Below are positions 1-4,296 of a stretch of 5,628 nucleotides of DNA, in pieces. The DNA is taken from positions 3,530,239 through 3,535,866 of the forward strand of contig CP058707.1 in assembly GCA_013414745.1 (NCBI GenBank). Reading direction: 5' to 3'. The notes beneath the pieces are model-generated. The model did not search any database. It worked only from the letters and a program-made list of their open reading frames with translations, and was not told where the DNA came from. Numbering within the stretch: position 1 is the stretch's first letter; every line of letters starts with the position of its first letter. Source of the DNA: Bacteroidota bacterium (GTDB lineage: Bacteria > Bacteroidota > Bacteroidia > Chitinophagales > Chitinophagaceae). Both the position numbers and the translations under genes were made by a program.

Positions 1-1080
1 ATTTTTTATGGCTTCGTCTGGAGCTAAAATGTGGAGTAGATGAGTATACAATTCTCTTATTGAAGTTGAGAAATGTCTAACCTTGTCAGAATTGTTGGAA
101 TTATACGCTTCAATTGCACCTTTCCACATTTTATATAACCCTGCATCAATTCTTGGCAAATGGCTACTCAATAAAATTTCATTCTCGTACTGAATTTCAT
201 TTTTCAAAAGTTCTTCTTCGGGAGTAGTATCTTCCTCAACAGAGATTGCCTCAAGTAAGTTAGCAGTTGAAAAATATTCAAGTGGTGCTATCCTTGATAT
301 TGACGGACTTATTTGTGTGTAGGAAAGCGGATTACTCTCGAAAGACTTTAAGAGCGTTGAATAGCTGTCCGAAAGTCCAAGAAATGATGATGTCAAATAA
401 TTCTTTGGCTCAGTCGCTAAAGCTATTCTGCTTCCTAAATTTTCTGTTGTTACTGCATACAAAGATTTTTCTGCGAACAAAGAAAACTCGGTCGCCTTAA
501 CAATACTTGATTGAAGTGATAAAGCAGACAAGTTTTGTGTGCCTAATATTGTCGCTAAGTTTTTGCTTGTGTCAGCAAGATTTAATGTTGAGTAAGCTGT
601 TGCTGAAAGGATAGAGGATTTTGCAATGTTCGCTTCATACCAAGGTTGGTAGTTTGTAGCAACAGAGGCGGCAAGTCCTGTCAGTACTGATGGCGTTGTC
701 AAACCTGAAATTGCCAAAGTCGCCTGTCTAGATAAGTCCATCATTGGCGAAACGGCAGCCAGATGATCAACTTTTGGTAAATAAGATTGGATTGTCCTAA
801 AAGCAGAAAGATGACTTTGTACACCTGTAACAGCTGTCAAAATGCTTGGTTGATACGCTGGACTTGTCAAGAAGTTAATCTGATTTGTGACTGCATTTAG
901 CTTTCCTGATTGAGCCGAGATGTAATCAATTGCGGTTAAATAATTTTGGGGTTGAACTGTAGCAGCAGTCGCCAAATCAAATGCACTAACAGTTAACGGA
1001 TTATTAGTTTGCACTTTGCTCGTCAATAAATCAGATACCGTCACCTTCATTTTAGGAATATCTTTTTCTTCGTTATCCAT
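1..1080 (-). CDS. Hypothetical protein with C-terminal HEPN-like segment (partial, cassette A)
   Basis: The reading frame is open for all 360 codons from the ATG at 1080-1078 (MDNEEKDIPKMKVTVSDL) to the window edge, so the C-terminus is missing. Residues about 10-280 are rich in Ser, Thr, Ala and Leu. Loosely repeated pieces recur (NYLTAIDYIS, NFLTSPAYQPS, NYQPWYEA, NYLTSSFLG), which suggests a long alpha-helical repeat region. No signal peptide or membrane segment is seen. After an acidic linker (VEEDTTPEEELL, near 281-292) the style changes to a compact helical domain. It holds a KMWKGAIEAYNS stretch, then RHFSTSIRELYTH, then LAPDEA. R342 and H347 form an R-x4-H motif, the signature of HEPN RNases. 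Known context: similar C-terminal segments occur in proteins of predicted immunity systems, such as the predicted pPIWI-associating nuclease family. The match is from memory and unverified. The start lies 70 bases from attC-like hairpin 1. Confidence 0.7.
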   Translation of the reverse strand, partial: MDNEEKDIPKMKVTVSDLLTSKVQTNNPLTVSAFDLATAATVQPQNYLTAIDYISAQSGKLNAVTNQINFLTSPAYQPSILTAVTGVQSHLSAFRTIQSYLPKVDHLAAVSPMMDLSRQATLAISGLTTPSVLTGLAASVATNYQPWYEANIAKSSILSATAYSTLNLADTSKNLATILGTQNLSALSLQSSIVKATEFSLFAEKSLYAVTTENLGSRIALATEPKNYLTSSFLGLSDSYSTLLKSFESNPLSYTQISPSISRIAPLEYFSTANLLEAISVEEDTTPEEELLKNEIQYENEILLSSHLPRIDAGLYKMWKGAIEAYNSNNSDKVRHFSTSIRELYTHLLHILAPDEAIKN

Positions 1081-1149
1081 TGTCTGTATTATTTTGTCTG
1101 TTTGTTTTTAGCATTCTGTTCAAAGTTTGCACCGTCTCCCAACAGTTGC

Positions 1150-1279
1150 CGCTAACGGTTTGGGGCTTGGCGATGGCAGGGCATTTGAGTACCAAAGTTG
1201 AGGCTAAATTCTATGTCAAATATAGTGAAAATGTTGAATTACTTCCTAAAGCCCTGCTTGCGCCAAACCGCTGTTATAG
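1150..1279. repeat. attC-like hairpin 1
   Basis: This is a 130-base imperfect palindrome between cassettes A and B. The left core CGCTAAC ends at 1156 and the right core GTTATAG starts at 1273. Inside the AAC/GTT core the left arm has 6 bases (GGTTTG) against 2 on the right. A stem follows that includes TTGGCG (1168-1173) with CGCCAA, a 3x3 internal loop, and a perfect 7-bp inner stem GCAGGGC (1176-1182) / GCCCTGC (1251-1257). The terminal loop is about 68 bases. About 91% of its bases match hairpin 2 (11 differences in about 120), including the loop, so the two are recent copies. Open frames crossing it are by-products of the repeat. Confidence 0.8.
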
Positions 1280-1622
1280 GGCGTTTTCTTGTCATTATTT
1301 AGTCATCAGGTTTCTTGCTAAATGTCCACCAAGTCAAAATACAGAAATTAGGGTTAAGTATTTAGCGTCATTTAATTTGGTCAAATCAAAAGTTTGGGGG
1401 TGAATTGATTAGAATGGGATACTTTAAATTTCCGTATAACTTCAGTTTCTTTTGGCATACTTACTTTATGAAATATATTTTCCTATGACATTTATTGTTT
1501 CATTTTATTCCTGCCCATTGGTCAGCAAATTCCAAATTTTCAATTTAATGGTCGACGTAAATTTCAACTCTTCGCATATCGTCTTTTAGGATTAACTGTT
1601 AACGTGTGTTAGGGGTGTTTGA
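1280..1622. other. Non-coding tail of cassette B with possible decayed transposase remnant
   Basis: These 343 bases between hairpin 1 and the TonB-like stop contain no intact gene on either strand. On the minus strand, from about 1584 down to 1470, one frame interrupted by stops reads DDMRRVEIYVDH, stop, IENLEFADQWAGIK, stop. The spacing of the RVE..., FADQW and GIK pieces resembles the region of ISAs1-family transposases before their YYITS motif. This similarity is weak and recalled rather than searched. No terminal inverted repeats or target duplication were found. It may equally be random AT-rich sequence. Confidence 0.25.
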
Positions 1623-2077
1623 TTATTCTTCCAGACATATCTGTATGGGTAACCAAATTCTTGTACTTACTCTTGTTCCTCTTACAGTTCCTGGAATCCA
1701 TGTAGGCATATTCTCTATTAGTTTATATACCTGGGATTGTACATCGAATGGCACAAAGTTGTCAATACATACGTTTCTTGTTTTACCCATTCTGTCAATA
1801 ACAAAAGTTACAAGGATTCTTCCTGGCCATTCTGTGTTTGAAGATGAAATTTTAATGTTCCTTCTTATGTATTGCAAAAGTGCATCTTCTCCACCGGGAA
1901 GTGAGCTTTACTAATTGAATCTTTGTACACAATTTGGTCTTCAAATTTATCAGGATTTGAAACGCAATTGTTCAATTGATTCTTCCCGTTTTTATAATTC
2001 TGAGCTAAAACACATATAGAATTGGGCGAGATATTAAGAACTATTAGTCCAACTACTATTTTAAAAATGAGATTCAT
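1623..2077 (-). pseudogene. Secreted TonB C-terminal-domain protein, one frameshift (cassette B)
   Basis: This is a stand-alone TonB C-terminal domain protein, disrupted once. The start ATG at 2077-2075 is followed by a typical export signal (MNLIFKIVVGLIVLN... with CVLAQN at residues 23-28, cleavage likely near A/Q). This implies a periplasmic or surface location. The first frame runs to HFP at residue 61 and is then lost. The next frame resumes as GGEDALLQYIRRN, completing the FPGGE...LL..I..NI motif of Bacteroidota TonB-like domains. It continues through PGRILVTFVID and the diagnostic MPTWIPG.VRG..V....LPI end, with TAA at 1625-1623. One missing C in the CCC run (plus-strand G's 1896-1898) explains the break. 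Restoring it gives 151 residues. TonB C-terminal domains normally contact TonB-dependent receptors, but no receptor or ExbB/ExbD gene is nearby. The gene starts 28 bases from hairpin 2. A sequencing error is quite possible. Confidence 0.8.
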
Positions 2078-2105
2078 GTGACGAATTTTGATTCTCAGAA
2101 ATGCC

Positions 2106-2235
2106 CTATAACGGCTAGCGGCTTGGCGATGGCAGGGCATTTGAGTACCAAAATTGAGGCTATTTCTTATGCCAAATATAGTGAATATGTTGATTTACTT
2201 CCTAAAGCCCTGCTTGCGCCAAACCGCTGTTATGT
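2106..2235. repeat. attC-like hairpin 2
   Basis: This 130-base imperfect palindrome separates cassettes B and C. The left core CTATAAC is at 2106-2112 and the right core GTTATGT at 2229-2235. Within the core, 6 bases (GGCTAG) on the left face 2 on the right. The stem CGGCTTGGCG pairs with CGCCAAACCG with one mismatch. A 3x3 internal loop and the same 7-bp GCAGGGC/GCCCTGC inner stem as hairpin 1 follow. The loop is nearly identical to that of hairpin 1. The toxin stop codon lies only 12 bases beyond its right edge, so it may also act as the end of that transcript. Confidence 0.8.
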
Positions 2236-2247
2236 GCTGGCGCTTTT

Positions 2248-2706
2248 CTACATCTCTTTAGATTCTTTCAGTGCCTGTAATTCTATATCTGCGGATAAAC
2301 GAAAGTCTGTTAGTTTAATCTTATCGAGAAGAGGTTTGATGGATGGAACAATCCCTAAAAGTTTTGCCTTAACTATCACTCCAATGGTTCCTGTATATGC
2401 GAGTCCAAGTTTTTCTGCTATCCTTCTAGCTTTATAATCGTCTAGGATAATTGTACTATTTGGTGTCTCAAGTGCTAATGCAATTGCACTAGATTCACCT
2501 TTGTCGATTTGCATTTCTAACAGTTGTTGTTTTGACTTGTCAACTACATTAGCAATTTCAATCCAATCGGGTAATATTTCTCCATACTCGGTAGCTATGT
2601 CAATTGTCGTAACAATTTGCCCATACACTTTATACAGAATATCTAGTTCTCCAATGTTCGTAAGAATGATAAAACAGCTAGTGTCGGAGATTATTGTCTT
2701 ATGCAT
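2248..2706 (-). CDS. DUF3368 PIN-domain toxin (cassette C)
   Basis: This 152-residue protein is a predicted PIN-fold RNase of the DUF3368 family, usually the toxin partner of a UPF0175 antitoxin. The N-terminal strand MHKTIISDTSCFI carries the first acidic residue, D8. TEYGE follows with E40, then DKGESSAIALALE with E71, then IILDDYKAR with D89/D90. The family's C-terminal GTIGVIVKAKLLG and PSIKPLLDKI segments are also present. These acidic residues would bind the metal ion that cleaves RNA. The length is normal and the frame intact, so the toxin is likely active. The ATG overlaps the end of the antitoxin gene by 8 bases (ATGCATAA), giving translational coupling. The TAG stop abuts hairpin 2. 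Known context: toxin-antitoxin cassettes are common in large chromosomal integron arrays, where they are thought to penalise loss of the array. Confidence 0.9.
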   Translation of the reverse strand: MHKTIISDTSCFIILTNIGELDILYKVYGQIVTTIDIATEYGEILPDWIEIANVVDKSKQQLLEMQIDKGESSAIALALETPNSTIILDDYKARRIAEKLGLAYTGTIGVIVKAKLLGIVPSIKPLLDKIKLTDFRLSADIELQALKESKEM

Positions 2707-2926
2707 TCGCTACGTCTTTGGATAAGTCGGAAGCAGGATAATTGAAAATCGAAACGTTGTAACGACCTAACATCTCAGCAAATGTTCGTTTGGTTAATCC
2801 AGCTAATTCGGCAGCTTGTCCGAGTGAGAGTTTTCCTTGTTCGTAGAGTCTAGTCGCAACCAACATAGCCAAGTCGAGGTTGTCAACATCTAGTGAGTCT
2901 GGTATATTCAGTGTCAGTACTTTCAT
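2699..2926 (-). CDS. UPF0175 family antitoxin (cassette C)
   Basis: This 75-residue protein belongs to the UPF0175 family, small helix-turn-helix proteins found upstream of DUF3368 PIN toxins. The N-terminal strand MKVLTLNIPDSLDVDN is followed by LAMLVATRLYEQGKLSLG. A helix-turn-helix lies at about residues 33-53 (LSLGQAAELAGLTKRTFAEML), with the family end GRYNVSIFNYPASDL. It probably neutralises the toxin through its C-terminal part and represses its own promoter through the helix-turn-helix. The length and start match the family. A Bacteroidota promoter sits only 4 bases upstream of the ATG, so the mRNA may have almost no leader. The gene overlaps the toxin by 8 bases. Confidence 0.9.
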   Translation of the reverse strand: MKVLTLNIPDSLDVDNLDLAMLVATRLYEQGKLSLGQAAELAGLTKRTFAEMLGRYNVSIFNYPASDLSKDVANA

Positions 2927-2930
2927 ATTT

Positions 2931-2960
2931 CAAATATAACATTTTGCTTTTCTAATCAAA
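2931..2960 (-). promoter_or_regulatory. Bacteroidota-type promoter of the toxin-antitoxin operon
   Basis: On the minus strand TTTG (2960-2957) is followed after 18 bases by TATATTTG (2938-2931). This fits the Bacteroidota sigma factor pattern of TTTG at -33 and TAnnTTTG at -7. The -7 box ends 4 bases before the ATG at 2926, so transcription should begin at or next to the start codon. Cassette C therefore carries its own promoter and does not rely on an array promoter. Confidence 0.6.
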
Positions 2961-2986
2961 ATGTCAAGTTAGAGTCGGTCGCTTGC

Positions 2987-3117
2987 ACATAACGTTCCGG
3001 GTATTGCCGAAGGCGGGGTTGGATAGTAGTGATATTTATAGAGGAACTAAACACGAAGCTTCAACAATATTTCAAAGATAAAACCAAAACCCCGCTTTTG
3101 GCAATACCATGTTGGCC
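2987..3117. repeat. attC-like hairpin 3
   Basis: This 131-base element between cassettes C and D has the best helix of the five. The left core ACATAAC is at 2987-2993 and the right core GTTGGCC at 3111-3117. Six bases (GTTCCG) on the left face AT on the right. Then 19 positions pair without a gap: GGTATTGCC, GAAG and GCGGGG on the left with CCCCGC, TTTT and GGCAATACC on the right, including two G.T wobbles. The loop (about 70 bases) differs from those of hairpins 1 and 2. Confidence 0.8.
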
Positions 3118-3213
3118 ATCAGTGTGCTCATTTGGCGGTTTTCCTATCAGCTGTTTATAATCCTGTATTTAAAATCTAACCACAACGCAAGGCGGGCGTA
3201 GGAACTTCGTTAA

Positions 3214-3292
3214 GTGGCGCCTTCGATCTACAAAAAATGGCATGAAAATTTTCCGCTTGATATTCTCATGGTTAATGCCATGAAAGCGCCAC
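3214..3292. repeat. GCGCC-clamped hairpin 1 of cassette D
   Basis: GTGGCGC (3214-3220) pairs with GCGCCAC (3286-3292), and inside it ATGGCAT (3237-3243) pairs with ATGCCAT (3275-3281). A run of eight T's follows at 3295-3302, so on the plus strand the end resembles an intrinsic terminator, although the stem-loop is large for one. Confidence 0.6.
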
Positions 3293-3340
3293 GAGTTTTT
3301 TTTCAATGTGGGTGATGAATATAGGTTTATCAGTCAAACA

Positions 3341-3420
3341 GCGCCGGTCTTCGATTTCTGCATATGTGTAATTCCCATATTGGTTTCGGTTTTCGGTTTC
3401 TATTGGTAGTCAACCGGCGC
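3341..3420. repeat. GCGCC-clamped hairpin 2 of cassette D
   Basis: GCGCCGGT (3341-3348) pairs perfectly with ACCGGCGC (3413-3420). The left foot is preceded by GTCAAACA, nearly the same lead-in as hairpin 3 of this cassette. CTTCGAT follows the foot here and also follows the GGCGC of hairpin 1, which suggests the hairpins are related units. Confidence 0.6.
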
Positions 3421-3475
3421 GGAGTTAAGGAACGCCCACAATACAAGGTAGAAAATCCCGGTTAGAGTCAAAACA

Positions 3476-3545
3476 GCGCCAAGCACTTCATCCTATTATT
3501 CTAAATGGGAACTGGTGATAAGTCCCCGGTAACCAATTTTGGCGC
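3476..3545. repeat. GCGCC-clamped hairpin 3 of cassette D
   Basis: GCGCCAA (3476-3482) pairs with TTGGCGC (3539-3545). The lead-in GTCAAAACA copies that of hairpin 2 with one extra A. The third clamp uses the same GCGCC foot. Confidence 0.55.
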
Positions 3546-3647
3546 GGCGAAAGAGGTAAAAAATGATCGGTTGGTCATTCACTTGCCCGCCGATTTAAGG
3601 GTAGAAATCACCGCCAAATCTAAGCGTAATGGTGGTTCGCACATTGT

Positions 3648-3741
3648 GGCCAACGGGGAGCAGCTTGCCGAAGGCGCAGACGAAAGTACGATTTTTGACG
3701 ATAGTAATTAACTGCGCGCTTTTGGCAAGCTGTCGTTGTAC
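3648..3741. repeat. attC-like hairpin 4 (short form)
   Basis: This 94-base element divides the gene-less stretch into cassettes D and E. The left core GGCCAAC is at 3648-3654 and the right core GTTGTAC at 3735-3741. Six bases (GGGGAG) on the left face TC on the right. CAGCTTGCC (3661-3669) then pairs perfectly with GGCAAGCTG (3724-3732), followed by GAAG against TTTT and an inner GCGCAG/CTGCGC stem. The TTGCCGAAGGCG/TTTTGGCAA pattern repeats that of hairpin 3. The loop is only about 32 bases, against about 70 in the others, which accounts for the shorter length. Confidence 0.75.
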
Positions 3742-3786
3742 GAAGTTATTTTACCCGTCAAAGTATGGCTTCAGATTTTTTGAACG

Positions 3787-3837
3787 ATGGCTGGAGTCAT
3801 TTTGTCAATCCCCGATTGATGAAGTTACTCCAGCCAT
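3787..3837. repeat. Side hairpin of cassette E
   Basis: ATGGCTGGAGT (3787-3797) and ACTCCAGCCAT (3827-3837) form a perfect 11-bp stem. Inside it TCAATC (3805-3810) pairs with GATTGA (3814-3819) around a CCC loop. It is inserted on the left arm only. On the right arm the neighbouring helices are separated by a single base. Confidence 0.7.
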
Positions 3838-3897
3838 GGGTCATAGATGCGCCTAGTAGAAATCTGGTCAGCAACAACTCAATGTCCAGGTGTGGAA

Positions 3898-3954
3898 AAG
3901 TTAGCCGATATTAAGTGCTTACAAGTGGATTATTAAATTTCTGTCGGCTAACTT
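3898..3954. repeat. Second side hairpin of cassette E
   Basis: AAGTTAGCCGA (3898-3908) pairs perfectly with TCGGCTAACTT (3944-3954), 11 bp around an AT-rich loop of 35 bases. The 3' foot also contains ACTTC (3951-3955), which could instead pair with GAAGT (4018-4022) to extend the neighbouring four-way junction. Confidence 0.7.
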
Positions 3955-3958
3955 CGCC

Positions 3959-4015
3959 AAAGCTTGTCGGCTTGTCCGACCGAAAGCGAGCTTTCGACGG
4001 CCTCGCCGAAGCTTT
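3959..4015. repeat. Cloverleaf (four-way junction) in cassette E
   Basis: AAAGCTT (3959-3965) pairs with AAGCTTT (4009-4015) and encloses three consecutive hairpins: GTCGG-CTTGT-CCGAC (3966-3980), CGAAAG-CGAG-CTTTCG (3981-3996) and CGGC-CTC-GCCG (3998-4008). Only one base (A3997) is unpaired at the junction. The arms are too short, and the required tRNA bases absent, for a tRNA. Confidence 0.7.
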
Positions 4016-4148
4016 TTGAAGTCCACTCCTTATCGTCGTGTACTCCACACCTGACCATTTTCGTTGCTGCTAAACGAATCTCCGTTCGGGCGATCGATGA
4101 CCCAAGTTCAAAAAATCTGAAATCTTTGGCGACGGGTAAAACAATTGC

Positions 4149-4280
4149 GTACAACAGTTTGGGGCTTGACGCAGTGGGGGATTAGAAGCCCAAATGTTGA
4201 GTTTATTACAAATGTTCAATCGTAGTACAAATGATGAATTTACCTCATCAGCCCCCATTGCGTTCAAACCCTTGTTACCT
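4149..4280. repeat. attC-like hairpin 5
   Basis: This 132-base element lies between cassettes E and F. The left core GTACAAC is at 4149-4155 and the right core GTTACCT at 4274-4280. Six bases (AGTTTG) on the left face two on the right. The stem GGGCTTGA/TCAAACCC has one mismatch. One bulged T and an 11-position inner stem CGCAGTGGGGG/CCCCCATTGCG with one G.T wobble follow. The loop aligns with those of hairpins 1 and 2 (shared CAAA.GTTGAG, then TGT.CAAT..TAGT..AAATG.TGAATT). The antiporter stop codon is 16 bases beyond its right edge. Confidence 0.8.
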
Positions 4281-4296
4281 GCTGCCCTTCTTGTTG

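Larger units (their letters stand above)
3111..3654. ncRNA. Cassette D: gene-less, end-to-end structured module
   Basis: I see no credible gene in this module. Its two ends pair over the whole cassette: GTTGGCCA 3111-3118 with TGGCCAAC 3647-3654, TGTGC 3123-3127 with GCACA 3639-3643, ATTTGGCGGT 3130-3139 with ACCGCCAAAT 3610-3619 (10 bp), and GGCGGGC 3191-3197 with GCCCGCC 3585-3591. The closed region holds three GC-clamped hairpins at 3214-3292, 3341-3420 and 3476-3545. TGTGGG 3307-3312 with CCCACA 3435-3440 adds a helix around the second. It looks less AT-rich than the flanking genes. A structured RNA is the simplest reading. A DNA element that folds when single-stranded is the alternative. 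The strand is undecided. A 68-codon frame at 3505-3711 on the plus strand is probably chance, because it runs through these stems and into hairpin 4. Confidence 0.45.
3735..4155. ncRNA. Cassette E: gene-less, long branched palindrome
   Basis: I see no credible gene here. The module is an imperfect palindrome from end to end. Paired arms, outside to inside: GTTGTACG 3735-3742 with CGTACAAC 4148-4155; TTTTACCCGTC 3749-3759 with GACGGGTAAAA 4131-4141 (11 bp, perfect); TTCAGATTTTTTGAAC 3770-3785 with its complement 4106-4121 (16 bp, perfect); TGGGTCAT 3837-3844 with ATGACCCA 4097-4104; CAGGTGTGGA 3887-3896 with TCCACACCTG 4044-4053 (10 bp). Side hairpins branch at 3787-3837 and 3898-3954, and a four-way junction caps the inside at 3959-4015. 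The long arms contain mismatches, as expected of an evolving fold. It could be a large structured RNA or a single-stranded-DNA folding element. The transcribed strand is unknown. I cannot assign it to a named RNA class. Confidence 0.5.
1150..4280. mobile_element. attC-like cassette array (integron-type, no integrase in window)
   Basis: Five related hairpins divide the window into modules. They lie at 1150-1279, 2106-2235, 2987-3117, 3648-3741 and 4149-4280. The outer flanks of each complete module are exact reverse complements: GTTATAGGGC 1273-1282 with GCCCTATAAC 2103-2112; GTTATGTGC 2229-2237 with GCACATAAC 2985-2993; GTTGGCCA 3111-3118 with TGGCCAAC 3647-3654; GTTGTACG 3735-3742 with CGTACAAC 4148-4155. 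The flanks differ between modules. In integrons, the 5' end of a cassette (GTTRRRY) and the inverse core (RYYYAAC) of its own attC are complementary because they form one recombination site in the excised circle. The flanks here only loosely fit the canonical consensus (GTTRNNN). No tyrosine recombinase is in the window, so a cluster of attC sites far from its integrase is the closest known description. A different cassette-forming recombinase is possible. Confidence 0.7.

Noticed and set aside
1081..1149. Promoter for the cassette A gene
   Set aside because: TTTG occurs upstream on the minus strand, but no TAnnTTTG box is at the right distance, so no promoter is called.
1080..1403. Plus-strand frames through hairpins 1 and 2 (1080-1403 and 2078-2437) sharing similar peptides
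   Set aside because: The similarity comes from the duplicated hairpin sequence. The differences between copies are spread over all codon positions and many change the residue, so there is no sign of protein selection. The rest of each frame overlaps real minus-strand genes or non-coding sequence.
3294..3302. Intrinsic terminator at the T-run after hairpin 1 of cassette D
   Set aside because: The T-run is present, but the helix before it closes a loop of more than 60 bases and three bases intervene. It is noted in the hairpin entry and not called separately.
3505..3711. Plus-strand 68-codon frame beginning MGTGDKSPVTNFG
   Set aside because: It is not low-complexity, but it runs through the third hairpin of cassette D, the pairing arm at 3610-3619 and the loop of hairpin 4. 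It lacks a recognisable family, ribosome site or promoter, and the surrounding structure explains the sequence better.
3959..4015. Cloverleaf as a tRNA gene
   Set aside because: Its 57 bases are too short, and it lacks a 7-base anticodon loop, a T-loop sequence and a CCA-type acceptor end.
3735..4155. Cassette E as a group II intron inserted at an attC site
   Set aside because: There is no reverse transcriptase gene and I could not find a typical domain V hairpin. The ends match the cassette core words and not intron boundaries.
3964..4185. Plus-strand 73-codon frame and overlapping minus-strand frames in cassette E
   Set aside because: They cross the four-way junction and the long palindromic arms and enter hairpin 5. 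Overlapping frames on both strands are expected from a palindrome. No family resemblance is seen.
1150..4280. A CRISPR array
   Set aside because: The repeats are about 94-132 bases, palindromic, mutually divergent and separated by 420-950 bases, unlike short identical CRISPR repeats with uniform spacers.
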